From positions 62,001 to 126,000 of the forward strand of contig NZ_JACLAX010000007.1 of assembly GCF_014230355.1 (NCBI RefSeq): a DNA stretch of 64,000 nt, read 5' to 3'. A model generated the notes under the pieces. The model did not search any database. It saw nothing but the letters and a program-made list of their open reading frames with translations, and was not told the origin of the DNA. Source of the DNA: Novosphingobium piscinae. Lineage in GTDB: Bacteria > Pseudomonadota > Alphaproteobacteria > Sphingomonadales > Sphingomonadaceae. The first letter of the stretch is position 1, and each line of letters begins with the position of its first letter. Shown here in pieces: positions 44,284 through 53,170 of this stretch. Made by a program: the position numbers and the translations under genes.

Positions 44284-45842
44284 GGAATTGCGCCTTGTGC
44301 TTCGGGTGCTGCGGGCGACTCGCAGACTGGTCTGTCGGAGAGAGCGAAGGAGTCATATTGCTCAGCGCCCAGATGCATGGTGCAGATGATCTGGCGGGCC
44401 ATGTCTTGCACTTCGGTCAGACTGAACCTGCCGCTGATCCGGATGCGTCCCTCTGTGATTGGCTCGACAAGCCGGGCGGAACTGATGGACTTGTCGCCCA
44501 CCGTGATGGCGACATCGGTATTCAGCAGGCGGATTGATTCGGCTTCGAGGTGTTGTGCCACCTCGGGCCGCAAGGCGATATCGAGAACCGGAAAATTGCG
44601 GTCGTCGAAGGCCAGGGCGACGCCCGCGATGTTGTCGCGGGTGAATTCACGCTGTCCAAAGTGCAAGGTGGAGGTCGGCACTGCAGAACGGTGAGGCACT
44701 GTGTCATCGCCCTTGTGCCAGGTCAGGTGCTGCCAGGGGATGACCGACCAGTCCGGCTCGTCGCACGGCCGCTGCGCTCGAGCGAAATAGGCGCCGAGAT
44801 AGAGGCCTTGTCCGGTCAGGTACCAGCTGGGGAAATCCCACACGGACGTATCCGCATAGTCGCATTGATCCTCTGCCGCCTCACCATCGGCAGGCTGCAT
44901 CTCGTTCGGGTAAAGCTGGCCCAGCAAGGAGACGATGCGCGGCGCGAAGATGTCACCGCGATAGTCGAAGAACGCCGGGGTATCGGGTTGGGGTGCTGGC
45001 GGGTTACCGAAATAGAGCAGGTCTTCCAGCTGGAGTTCGCGGCCGGTCCGCGCGTCGAAGGTCACGCCTTGCGTGCCGAAATCGGGATGGGCCGTGCCGG
45101 CGCAGCTCCAGCTGGCAAACCAGGCATAGCTGACGAAATCGTCGCTGAGGTACGGCGCTCTTGCCTCGGAAACGTCCATGCCCGATTGGCCGCCAAACCC
45201 TTCGCAGCCGAACCATTGCGACACGCGCTCCCACTGCTGGCGTTCCAGTGCGGCGTTGATACGGGCCAGAACCGGCGCGGGATAGCCGCTTTCGATGCGG
45301 AACAGCGTGATCCCGCTGACGGGCTCGCGCCAGTCGCGCAGCGCGCGCGGTCCATCTTGACGGATGCTGCCCGGAACCAGCGACAGGCCTGCCAGCTGGT
45401 GGCGCTCATAGGGGGAAAGATCCGCCATGTCCGCAGACAGACCCGCCGCCAACGGGGCTGGCGCGGCCACTGGCGACAGCCGCACCGGCAGCGTGCGCCC
45501 GGCCTTGGTCGTCAGCGATCCGGCCAGTTCGGCCCCGGCGCGGTGCAGGTTCAGTTGATCACCGCTGCTGCGGGCCTCGAGCAAGAGCCTGTCGCCCGTC
45601 CAGCGGCCGCTAAGGCCGATATCGAGCCGATACTTGCGATAGAAATAGCGTCCCGTCACATTGTCGCCGCTGCCTTCCAGTTCCACGACGACCTGGGCGG
45701 CTCCGACCGTTCCGGCATAGACCTGGCGGTCATCGCTGGCGGCGCGCAGCGGGGCGGTTAGCAGAACGAGGCTGGCAACCAGCGCGAGGGGCTGATAGCG
45801 CACAAAAAAATGCAGGACTTTTCGGAACGTATGACCATCCAT
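44280..45842 (-). CDS. Exported protein with RsiV/DUF3298-like C-terminal region
   Basis: The 520-residue product has a signal sequence (PLALVASLVLLTAPLRA, ending about residue 33) and a beta-rich N-terminal part. A region with VTFDARTGRELQLEDLLYF near residue 270 resembles the DUF3298 fold of RsiV-type lysozyme-binding proteins. Several cysteines follow. The ATG at 45842 faces the next gene head to head; a GTG at 45803 would shorten it by 13 residues and leave space for a promoter. The similarity is weak and no function is claimed. Confidence 0.7.
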   Translation of the reverse strand: MDGHTFRKVLHFFVRYQPLALVASLVLLTAPLRAASDDRQVYAGTVGAAQVVVELEGSGDNVTGRYFYRKYRLDIGLSGRWTGDRLLLEARSSGDQLNLHRAGAELAGSLTTKAGRTLPVRLSPVAAPAPLAAGLSADMADLSPYERHQLAGLSLVPGSIRQDGPRALRDWREPVSGITLFRIESGYPAPVLARINAALERQQWERVSQWFGCEGFGGQSGMDVSEARAPYLSDDFVSYAWFASWSCAGTAHPDFGTQGVTFDARTGRELQLEDLLYFGNPPAPQPDTPAFFDYRGDIFAPRIVSLLGQLYPNEMQPADGEAAEDQCDYADTSVWDFPSWYLTGQGLYLGAYFARAQRPCDEPDWSVIPWQHLTWHKGDDTVPHRSAVPTSTLHFGQREFTRDNIAGVALAFDDRNFPVLDIALRPEVAQHLEAESIRLLNTDVAITVGDKSISSARLVEPITEGRIRISGRFSLTEVQDMARQIICTMHLGAEQYDSFALSDRPVCESPAAPEAQGAIP

Positions 45843-46895
45843 ACTGCTGCTCTAAGTAAAGCCGCTTCGTCCTGCAATCGATGCCTGCGCGTCTTGATCA
45901 GGCTCTGCGCGATCGGCCTGCTGCTGCCAGCTGCGGTCCGGGCGCAAGAGGCAGACGCAGCCCCGCTGGACATCTTCATCGGCATGGTCATTGCCGATGG
46001 CGAGAACCTGATGCTGGAGCGCTGCAATATCGTGCGCACGCGCTATCGGCTGCTGCCGGCCGCAGGCGCAGGTGATCCGCTGGCCGAGCTGCGCGGCAAG
46101 ACCGGCAAGGTGCAAGCCCATGTCATTGCCAGCTATCGGGCTGACGGGGAGGCGCACATTCTCGACGTGGCGGCGATTGACAATGTGCGGCTGGGCAAGA
46201 CCTGCCATCTGCTCGACGCCATCGACGAGAGCTTTGAGAAGGCCGATGCCTGGGCAGAAGCGGGGCCGGAGGCTGCGGTTGCTGCGGCTGAAGCCAGCGA
46301 AGCGAGCACCCCGGATGCCGACCGCTGGGACGCTCTCGCCGCCGGCGCTGCCGCCCCGGCCGGAGGTGAAGTGATCGGCAGCGGTGCATATGCCTATCGC
46401 TTCGTCCTGCTGCAACCGCGCACGGGGAAGCCCGCCGCCCATACCGACTATGCCCTGTCAGCCAGCCGGGCGACGGACTATGAACTGCCCTTCGTGACCG
46501 ACCAGAAGAAGGTGTTTCAGGGCCGGACGGACGAAGAAGGCCGCACGCCCGTATTCCGACTGCCGGTGCGCCTGCCCGATGCCGCCTTCGACTTGCGCGA
46601 ACGCTTTGGCAGCGGTCCGTTCGGCGAAACGTTTCACCTGACCGACCATAACGACAACGACCTGTTCAACGCTCCCTATGCGCTGATCACCTGCACCAGC
46701 CCGCCGCGCTTCTTCCGGGGCTATACTTACCCGAACGGGGATACCGCCTATACGGCCAGCGATGGTCCCATCAATGTTCAGCTGCGCGTGCTTGACAACA
46801 TCGACGAAGCGCTCCCCGCAAGCTGCGAGGATGGGCGGAGTGCGGACGGGGATCATGTCGTGCTCCCTACCACGCGCGAGAAAGACCCAGAATGA
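45831..46895 (+). CDS. Exported protein of unknown function
   Basis: I use the ATG at 45831 (354 aa); one at 45810 adds seven residues. A long signal region with RVLIRLCAIGLLLPAAVRAQ ends near residue 39. The middle holds an Ala/Glu-rich linker (residues ~145-185). The C-terminal part has FQGRTDEEGRTPVFRLP, a pattern reminiscent of carboxypeptidase-regulatory-like beta domains in secreted proteins. I cannot name the family. The start overlaps the divergent gene by 12 bp, and the stop overlaps the next gene by 4 bp, so it heads a two-gene unit. Confidence 0.7.
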   Translation: MTIHTAALSKAASSCNRCLRVLIRLCAIGLLLPAAVRAQEADAAPLDIFIGMVIADGENLMLERCNIVRTRYRLLPAAGAGDPLAELRGKTGKVQAHVIASYRADGEAHILDVAAIDNVRLGKTCHLLDAIDESFEKADAWAEAGPEAAVAAAEASEASTPDADRWDALAAGAAAPAGGEVIGSGAYAYRFVLLQPRTGKPAAHTDYALSASRATDYELPFVTDQKKVFQGRTDEEGRTPVFRLPVRLPDAAFDLRERFGSGPFGETFHLTDHNDNDLFNAPYALITCTSPPRFFRGYTYPNGDTAYTASDGPINVQLRVLDNIDEALPASCEDGRSADGDHVVLPTTREKDPE

Positions 46896-48364
46896 CCATG
46901 CCGCGCCGCCTCACCTTGATCCTCGCTGGTTCAGTACTGCTGGCCGGTGTCCAGCTTCCCGCGCAGGCGCCGCAACAGCAAGCGCAAACCGCCATGGAAC
47001 TGCTGGAAAAAGCGACAGAAGCCAAAGCGGTCGGCGATCATGCCGGTGCGCTCGAATTTTATAACCAAGCTGCGGCCCTGCTGGCCGAGGACCCTGCCGG
47101 GCAGGACGGGTTGGGCCTTGTGGTCCGGGCGGATCTGCAGCGCGACATTGCCCGTGCGTCCCATGCTGCTGGTACACGTGATCCATGTGCCGCGCTGGCA
47201 AAGGGCAGGGCTTATCTCGATCAGGCCCGGCGGGTACCGTCAGCAGACGGTGACATGAACGTCGGTCCGATTGCTGATGACATGGAGCAGCAGCTGGAGA
47301 GCGAAGGGCGCCGCATGCGCTGCGTGCAGCCGGGACCGCCGGCCGATATGGGCAAGCCTGACGCAGCGCTGGCGGGTCATTATTATCTTTCAGGCGTGAT
47401 GGAGACCGGCTCGGAACTGCTGCTCAAGGCGGATGGCCGGTTCGAGTGGTATATCAGCTACGGCGCGGTCGATCAGGTGGCCAAGGGGCGCTGGGGTCGC
47501 ACCGGCCAGACGGTGACCCTTGCAGCCGATCTGCCCGCCGGGGATGCGCCGCTGCTGCGCGTCGATGAGGCTTTCCCCTGGGACGAGATGGCCGAGCGCC
47601 GTCTGCGGGATGCGGAGCGCGTGCGGGCAGCCGAAGCGATTGCCGAACGCTGCCCCTGGACCATTGGCGTGGCCGCCTCTCCGTCGTTAATCCTGGCCGA
47701 AGATCGCCCCGCCCCGGGCCCTGCCGAGCGGGCGCGGGCGGAACAGACCAGACGTGCTGCGGAAACGGCCCGGGACGAGGCCAGCCGGGCGGCCTTGAAA
47801 GGAGCGGCTGCGAGCGCAAGCGAGGCTGACCGCACGGCCGCCGAAGTCGCCATGGTGACCTGGTACGAAGCGCATTACGAAATGGAGCAGGCCTACCGCG
47901 CCGCCACCATGCCCGTGCCGGATATTGGCGCCCCGGTGGTGCCGGCAGAATGTCAGGCCGCGCCCGTCGATGCCGCCGCCGATGCGCCGATCCCGCCGTC
48001 GCAATGGCGACGCGGCGTGGGGGTGGTGGTTGGCGATCCTTCACGCGAAATGCGCCTGTCGCGTGTCGGCGTGACCTTTGTGTTCAGCGATGGCCATCGC
48101 GAGACAGCGGAAACCAGCCGGAGTGGCTGGGCCTTCGCTTCCCGCAGGAACGGCGCGGCGGTCGAGCAACTTGTCCTTACCTGGCCGGACGGTTCCGGAC
48201 GCTCTGCATCGCTGCCGATCAAGCCGCTCGCCGAGGGCGTACAGACTGTGGCCGTCGATACGCAGCAACTGGTCGCACCGCCGTTCGAGGTCATGCGCCT
48301 TCAAGTGCAAGGGCGCGATCTCATCCCGGAAAACATGGGGCGCGGGCGCTACTCGCGCAATTGA
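46892..48364 (+). CDS. Exported TPR-like protein of unknown function
   Basis: The 490-residue product has a signal peptide ending near QAPA (residue ~27). A helical TPR-like part follows with LLEKATEAKAVGDHAGALEFYNQAAALL. A beta domain contains HYYLSGVMETGSELLLKADG and WYISYGAVDQVAKGRW. A Glu/Ala-rich coiled-coil linker and a C-terminal beta domain complete it. I do not recognise the family. The start overlaps the upstream exported gene by 4 bp and the end overlaps a convergent gene by 16 bp, so packing is very tight. Confidence 0.7.
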   Translation: MTMPRRLTLILAGSVLLAGVQLPAQAPQQQAQTAMELLEKATEAKAVGDHAGALEFYNQAAALLAEDPAGQDGLGLVVRADLQRDIARASHAAGTRDPCAALAKGRAYLDQARRVPSADGDMNVGPIADDMEQQLESEGRRMRCVQPGPPADMGKPDAALAGHYYLSGVMETGSELLLKADGRFEWYISYGAVDQVAKGRWGRTGQTVTLAADLPAGDAPLLRVDEAFPWDEMAERRLRDAERVRAAEAIAERCPWTIGVAASPSLILAEDRPAPGPAERARAEQTRRAAETARDEASRAALKGAAASASEADRTAAEVAMVTWYEAHYEMEQAYRAATMPVPDIGAPVVPAECQAAPVDAAADAPIPPSQWRRGVGVVVGDPSREMRLSRVGVTFVFSDGHRETAETSRSGWAFASRRNGAAVEQLVLTWPDGSGRSASLPIKPLAEGVQTVAVDTQQLVAPPFEVMRLQVQGRDLIPENMGRGRYSRN

Positions 48365-49566
48365 GGGGGCACCCAGCCCGCAGTCCCACACTCCGCCTCC
48401 GGTCGATTGTGGCCGCGCGGGTCGAGGCAGACGGTCTGCCCGCCGCGATACCAGCTGTGTTCGCCGTCGGAGACCGGCGTACAGCCAATGCAGGCCCATG
48501 CCCGCTTCCCGGTGAACGGATGGGCCCCGTCGTAGATTGCCGGAATGACCAGCTTCAAACGGCGATCGGCATAGCCGAGCTTGTCGCCAAGCCGCACCCG
48601 CACCAGCCCGTCCGCAAACTCGTCTGGCCCGTTGTCGAAGGTCGGCACCAGCAGCGCACGACCATCGCGCCTGACATAGGCATAGCCTGCTGCGCGGATG
48701 GCAAAGGCGGCAAGTCCATGCCGGTCAAAGCGCAGCTGCCGCAACGCGTCTGGCCCGACCGCATAACTGCCATCTGGGTTCGGGGTGGCGCAGTCGCCCA
48801 GCGATTCGAAAGTGCCATCCTTTAGCATCGTGCAGGGCAAGGCTTTGCTCTCGGGGTTCCCCGCCACGCGCACGGGATAAAGGTCGCGCTCGCGCACATA
48901 GCCGCCGCGCGGAGTGCCGGGCGGATCGTACCAGGTGATCCGGACCATGCCCGGCAGCGACCAGGCCGCGCCATAGGTCTTGGTGACCCAAACGCCGGAA
49001 TCGCGGGACAGCGCGGCGCGGCCTTTCGGCTCCAGGCGAAGCCCCTCTTTGGCCTCTGCCAGCTCGAACAGCCGTGGGCGGGACCGGGCAACGACCGCTG
49101 CACCGATAAGGCTATTGCCAACATGGCCGGCTCGGTCGAAGCTTATCCGCCAGCGACAAGCGGTCGGGCGATTTGCATCGTCGGGGCCGGGCTCCAGCGT
49201 GATCTGATCGTTGAAGCCGCCGCGCGCCCGCGAATAAAGCGTGGTGGTGAAGGTGGCGGCAGGGCGCTGCGGATCCCAGGACATGAGCTCATAGCTCTCG
49301 CCCAGTTCGGGACGCTGATACTGGGTGACCGGCTTTAACGGTCCGCTGAAGAACACCCGGCAATCGCCGTCGTGCAAGTACCCGGACAGAGTTCCGGTTT
49401 CCCGGTCAGCGGCAAGGATCAACCGATCGTCGCCAAAGATGCCACTTTCCAGCGTGGGCGGGAGCTCCGCCGCCATGGCAACCGTTGCCACCGCACTGCC
49501 CGCGATTATGGCGAGGACAGGAAAACCAAAACGCGCAAATACTGTCATCGTCCCGTCATTGCGCAA
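48349..49566 (-). CDS. Exported protein with a WG-repeat-like C-terminus
   Basis: The 405-residue product has a signal sequence (FPVLAIIAGSAVATVAMAAE, cleaved at about residue 33); a shorter start at 49548 also retains it. The C-terminal region FADGLVRVRLGDKLGYADRR followed by VIPAIYDGAHPF matches the spacing of a WG repeat (beta strands G-L-x-x-V, G-x-x-D, I-P-x-x-Y-D). The N-terminal part is beta-rich and unknown. It converges with the preceding gene by 16 bp. Confidence 0.7.
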   Translation of the reverse strand: MRNDGTMTVFARFGFPVLAIIAGSAVATVAMAAELPPTLESGIFGDDRLILAADRETGTLSGYLHDGDCRVFFSGPLKPVTQYQRPELGESYELMSWDPQRPAATFTTTLYSRARGGFNDQITLEPGPDDANRPTACRWRISFDRAGHVGNSLIGAAVVARSRPRLFELAEAKEGLRLEPKGRAALSRDSGVWVTKTYGAAWSLPGMVRITWYDPPGTPRGGYVRERDLYPVRVAGNPESKALPCTMLKDGTFESLGDCATPNPDGSYAVGPDALRQLRFDRHGLAAFAIRAAGYAYVRRDGRALLVPTFDNGPDEFADGLVRVRLGDKLGYADRRLKLVIPAIYDGAHPFTGKRAWACIGCTPVSDGEHSWYRGGQTVCLDPRGHNRPEAECGTAGWVPPQLRE

Positions 49567-49622
49567 CCGGCGGATGAGCGCCAGTGCTTGTTAGGGGTGT
49601 CGCGATTGGATATCGGGCAAGT

Positions 49623-50261
49623 ATGCTGCGCCAAGCCTTAATTCTGTTATTACTCGCAGCATCGCCTGCGCACGCTTTGGACGGCGCTGACTTCGATCCG
49701 GCCGAAGTCGATATTGCAGATGCCATCAACTGCCATCTCGACGCCCCGAGCTACAATGCCTTCGCCTGGGCCCTGAGCGGCGAAGAGAAGCTTGCTGAGC
49801 GCTTCGGCTGGCGAAAGATCGAGAGCCCCAATCCGTTCCTCGCCCAATATGAGTTGCCGCAGCCAGTGCTGGTTACCGGCACGTGGTCGACACGCCGGAT
49901 CGCGTTCAGCTCCAGCGGCGTCATGGCAATATTGGATCTGGCTGATCCCGCCGAGATCGCCAAAGAGGAAGGTATCGTCAACGCACTGGAGAGCGATGCC
50001 GCCGTCGCGGAAATCGCCAGGGCAGCGCAAACCGCTGGTGTTGCCACCCGCAACGAAGTCGAAGCGGAGACGCCGTTCCGCAAATTCCTCGGTCAACGCA
50101 TCCTCGTTGACGTGACCGAACCAGCCAACGAGGCAGACGAGTTCGGGACCCACACAGTGATTGCCCGTTCCATCTCCAACGTTACCAGTCACCCGGGCAA
50201 GACCCTTTATGGCTGCTCCTACCGGATCGAGCTGCTGGATCGTGACGGAAAGCCGCTTTGA
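49623..50261 (+). CDS. Small exported protein of unknown function
   Basis: The frame is open from 49584, but the ATG at 49623 gives an immediate signal peptide (RQALILLLLAASPAHA, cleaved near residue 18). The 212-residue mature region starts LDGADFDPAEVDIADAI. It has two cysteines in a beta-rich second half (PGKTLYGCSYRIELLD). No recognisable domain. It is divergent from the WG-like gene with a 56-bp gap. Confidence 0.65.
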   Translation: MLRQALILLLLAASPAHALDGADFDPAEVDIADAINCHLDAPSYNAFAWALSGEEKLAERFGWRKIESPNPFLAQYELPQPVLVTGTWSTRRIAFSSSGVMAILDLADPAEIAKEEGIVNALESDAAVAEIARAAQTAGVATRNEVEAETPFRKFLGQRILVDVTEPANEADEFGTHTVIARSISNVTSHPGKTLYGCSYRIELLDRDGKPL

Positions 50262-50432
50262 CAAACACTGTGGTTGGCGAACGGTCTATCAGGTGGCGGA
50301 CCTGGTCAAACTCAACCTGCATCGTGCAGCAAGCCTGCCGCCGCGCAGGGTTCGGTCAGTCAGGCAGAATTCGCGCCCGCGTCCGGGAGCTGGCAGGACT
50401 AGGCATTACCCCGTAGAGCGCTCATTATATAT

Positions 50433-50447
50433 TATCATATTATGATA
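50433..50447. promoter_or_regulatory. AT-rich palindrome upstream of the CZB gene
   Basis: TATCATA-T-TATGATA is a perfect 15-bp palindrome inside a ~30-bp AT-only patch, 52-66 bp before the CZB start. This is a typical operator position. The regulator is not known. Confidence 0.45.
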
Positions 50448-50498
50448 TTAAGATGCCGGCCAGTTCAAGCCTTGTTGCAAGCCAATGGAGTCGGCCCC

Positions 50499-50891
50499 AT
50501 GACAAACGCCAATCTAATTTATCAGATCGACGAAGCGATCGGCGCGCACGGCATGTGGAAGATGCGGCTGCGTGCGGCAATGCGCACGGGCAAGTCTGAC
50601 ATTTCGGCGCATGAAGCCGGTTGCGACGGCAACTGCAAATTCGGCCAATGGCTCAATTCCACGGCGCTTTCTGCTGAGGCCAAGGCAGACGTGCCCTATA
50701 AGGTCGTCAAACGTGTTCACGCCGATTTTCACCGGTCTGCCGGGCATGTCATGTCGTCGGCGCTTGGCGGCCGCCAGCGCGAAGCAGAGGAGCGCCTCGA
50801 AGGCGAGTTTATCCCGGCATCGGAAAAACTGGTCCGAGCGTTGATGAAGTGGAAGTCGGAACTGCAAAAGGGCATCCGTCGAGCCGCTTGA
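50499..50891 (+). CDS. Stand-alone CZB (chemoreceptor zinc-binding) domain protein
   Basis: I start at the ATG at 50499, 8 bp after GGAG; upstream in-frame starts lack a ribosome site and conserved residues. The 130-residue protein has the full CZB signature: AHGMWK (His), CKFGQWL (Cys), and VHADFH (two His). CZB proteins bind zinc through three His and one Cys. The Cys is oxidised by hypochlorous acid, which links them to chemotaxis and diguanylate cyclases. Here no signalling domain is attached. It would be a free zinc/redox sensor or adaptor. Confidence 0.85.
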   Translation: MTNANLIYQIDEAIGAHGMWKMRLRAAMRTGKSDISAHEAGCDGNCKFGQWLNSTALSAEAKADVPYKVVKRVHADFHRSAGHVMSSALGGRQREAEERLEGEFIPASEKLVRALMKWKSELQKGIRRAA

Positions 50892-50990
50892 GCGCGGTCT
50901 TGTTGCTGGTGCGCGCTGCGATTGAATATTTTGAGCGCAGCTGAACCTATCCGCCTTTGCCTTCGAAATCGACGAGCAGATAATTCTGTC

Positions 50991-51314
50991 TTACGCTGGC
51001 TCGACGCTGTTAGCCTCTAAAGTGACGCCAAGGTGCCTGCGCACTACGCCAAAAATGGCAGCAAGATTGTCCATGCTCGGATTGCCCTTTTCGGAGAGCA
51101 TCCGGTGCAGGCTCTTGCTGGGCCGATTGGTTTCAGTGGCAAGGCCTTCGAATCCAACTGAGGCATTGACCAGATCGCGCAGGATCAGACGCGCGACATG
51201 AGGTTCGCCGTTGAGAAAAGCGGTGGCGGCTTCGTCGAGCATGGCCTTGGCGAAGGCGGGGTCGCGCGCGGCACGTTCCTTCACCGTCGCCTTGAAATCG
51301 CGTGTCAGCGCCAC
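50991..51314 (-). CDS. HigA-like antitoxin (HTH)
   Basis: The 107-residue protein has an XRE-like helix-turn-helix with FEGLATETNRPSKSLHRMLSEKGNPSM near residue 70 and a C-terminal valine-rich strand. The N-terminal KERAARDPAFAKAMLDEAA is typical of antitoxins paired with RelE-like Gp49 toxins. It begins 5 bp after the toxin gene, in the toxin-first order of HigBA systems. A palindromic operator lies before the pair. Confidence 0.85.
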   Translation of the reverse strand: MALTRDFKATVKERAARDPAFAKAMLDEAATAFLNGEPHVARLILRDLVNASVGFEGLATETNRPSKSLHRMLSEKGNPSMDNLAAIFGVVRRHLGVTLEANSVEPA

Positions 51315-51319
51315 CTTGC

Positions 51320-51658
51320 CTAACTCCTTGCCTTCTTCGCCTTGGCCTTCCGGCCTTTGTACTCATCGAGCAATGCACCGGCCTGCCTGATATCCGACTG
51401 TTGCCGCTTCTTGGTCCCGCCCACGAAGAGGATGATCAGTTGCTCGCCATCCTGAGTCAGATAGAGGCGGTATCCCGGGCCCCAATCGATCCGGCACTCA
51501 CCAAGCCCGCCGCCGATCCATTTGACCTTCGACAGGTTGCCGAGTTCCATTCGGACGATGGCGGTCGCCACCTTGGCTGCGGCCTGGACATCGAGATCAT
51601 CGAACCAGCCCCGGAATGGGCAGCTGCCATCCTCGCGGATATACTCCTCAACAATCAC
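51320..51658 (-). CDS. RelE/ParE-superfamily toxin (HigB/Gp49-like)
   Basis: The 112-residue protein starts at a GTG (51658). It has the RelE fold pattern: GPGYRLYLTQDGEQLIILFVGGTKKRQQSDIRQA in the C-terminal half contains the Gp49-type strand and the basic residues used to cleave ribosome-bound mRNA. The tail is Lys/Arg-rich. Toxin first, antitoxin second marks a HigBA-type module, which would stabilise the ICE next to its integrase. Confidence 0.85.
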   Translation of the reverse strand: MIVEEYIREDGSCPFRGWFDDLDVQAAAKVATAIVRMELGNLSKVKWIGGGLGECRIDWGPGYRLYLTQDGEQLIILFVGGTKKRQQSDIRQAGALLDEYKGRKAKAKKARS

Positions 51659-51672
51659 ATTGCACCGCGATG

Positions 51673-51690
51673 GGTAACATATTCGTTACC
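51673..51690. promoter_or_regulatory. Palindromic operator of the toxin-antitoxin pair
   Basis: GGTAAC-N6-GTTACC is a perfect inverted repeat 15-32 bp before the toxin start. It is placed as expected for the autoregulatory site of an XRE-type antitoxin and lies in the 61-bp gap between the TA pair and the integrase gene. Confidence 0.6.
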
Positions 51691-51719
51691 TTTCGTCGAG
51701 TGACTCATTGGCGCCATGA

Positions 51720-52988
51720 TCAGGCAGCAGGGGCGGGGCGGCGCAGCCCGGCTGCACCTTCATCGAGCAGGCGCGCAATCTCGTCCGAGGTGCGCCGCAC
51801 GGCGAGTTTCAGCGCCTCGTCGATATGGATATAGTCCTGCGTCACATTCTGCGAGGCGTGGCCGAGCATGGCGCGGATGGTGAGTTCGGTGAACCCCAGT
51901 TCGCCAGCGATGCTGGCGAAGGTGTGGCGCAAGGTATGCAAGGTCGCACCCTCAATCCCTGCCAGCCGGCACACGCGCGTGAAGCAGGCGGCGGCGGCCT
52001 GATAGGGGCCGGTACCGGACAGCGATGGAAAGACATGCGGATTGCCGGCGATCTCGGCCTGCGCAAGTACCACCCGCAGGGCTTCTGGCCCGATCGCACG
52101 CACCTGAGCGTCGGTCTTGGTGTCCGGAAATGCAATGAAGCCGCCTTCGGCATGGACCCATGCACGCTTCATTGCCTGGCCTTCCTCTCGCCGGAAGCCG
52201 GTCAGGGCCAGGAGCCGAACAACCGCGAGTGCGGTGAGGTTTTCTCCATTACGCTCGGCATAGGCCATGGCCTTGCCCAGCGCGATGATCTCGGCCGAAC
52301 TGAGCCGCCGCGTCTTCTTGTTGGTGGCCAGCTTCTTGGCACCGCGTGTGGGGTGCTCGGTCAACAGCCCCTTGTGATTGGCATGGCCCAGGATCGCCTG
52401 AAGCGTGCCAAGGCAGCGTGCCGCGACGCCAGGGCCGCCAGCAGCCTTGCCTCCACGGCCTCCTCCACGCGCCTTGGCAGTTTTGCCGTCCCGAACGTCG
52501 GACTGCATCTGCTCGACCTCGGCAATGGTAAGGTGCTTGGCGTGCCGCTTGCCGAGCAGCGGCTTGATGTGCGTATTGATCCGGCTCTCGTCCATTTTGA
52601 GTGACGATTCCTTGATCGGCCGGTTCTTGCGTCCAAGGATATTCCCGGCCCGCGCTTCGGTGAGATACCAGTCGCACATCTGGGCAACGGTCATCCCCTT
52701 GCGGGCCTCATGGACGGCCAGTGCCGGGTCTTCGCCGGAGGCTACTTCGCCAAGCTTGATCTTCGCGAGGTCACGAGCCCGCTCGACCGTGATGACGCCA
52801 TATCGACCAAGGTTGATCCGCCGCTTGATACCCTCGGCATTGCGGTACTGAACGATGAAGGTCTTGAGCCCGGATGGAAGTGCCCGGACACCGAAGCCCC
52901 GGATTTCGCTGTCCCACAGAACAGCCTGTGGCTGTCCATCCGCGCTGAAGGCATCGACCGAGCGCTTGTTGATCTTCGCAGTCGGCAT
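51720..52988 (-). CDS. int: Tyrosine-type integrase of the ICE
   Basis: The frame is open from 53108, but the ATG at 52988 gives the usual integrase N-terminus (PTAKINKRSVDAF, then DFGV-like WDSEIRGFGVRALPSG). The 422-residue protein has the P4/Tn4371-type DUF4102-like arm-binding start, a core-binding domain and the catalytic domain. Catalytic stretches are LTGFRREEG (Arg), TLHTLRHTFASI (His-x-x-Arg), LGHAS and the Tyr in TQDYIHID. It faces away from the att site 182 bp to its right. It would recombine the tRNA-Gly 3' end. Confidence 0.93.
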   Translation of the reverse strand: MPTAKINKRSVDAFSADGQPQAVLWDSEIRGFGVRALPSGLKTFIVQYRNAEGIKRRINLGRYGVITVERARDLAKIKLGEVASGEDPALAVHEARKGMTVAQMCDWYLTEARAGNILGRKNRPIKESSLKMDESRINTHIKPLLGKRHAKHLTIAEVEQMQSDVRDGKTAKARGGGRGGKAAGGPGVAARCLGTLQAILGHANHKGLLTEHPTRGAKKLATNKKTRRLSSAEIIALGKAMAYAERNGENLTALAVVRLLALTGFRREEGQAMKRAWVHAEGGFIAFPDTKTDAQVRAIGPEALRVVLAQAEIAGNPHVFPSLSGTGPYQAAAACFTRVCRLAGIEGATLHTLRHTFASIAGELGFTELTIRAMLGHASQNVTQDYIHIDEALKLAVRRTSDEIARLLDEGAAGLRRPAPAA

Positions 52989-53170
52989 GCTTACGACTCC
53001 ATTTGGAGACAAAGCTCGAATCGAGGCCTTCTGTCTCCATATTGTCTCCAAAATTTGCCGTTTCGTGGCGATTTGGAGGCTACGGCGTCGTAAAGGGTGT
53101 TGCAACAAATAACTGAAATACCGTCATATTTCGTAGGTTCGGCTACAGTGGCGTAATGGCTTGTTTCGTT

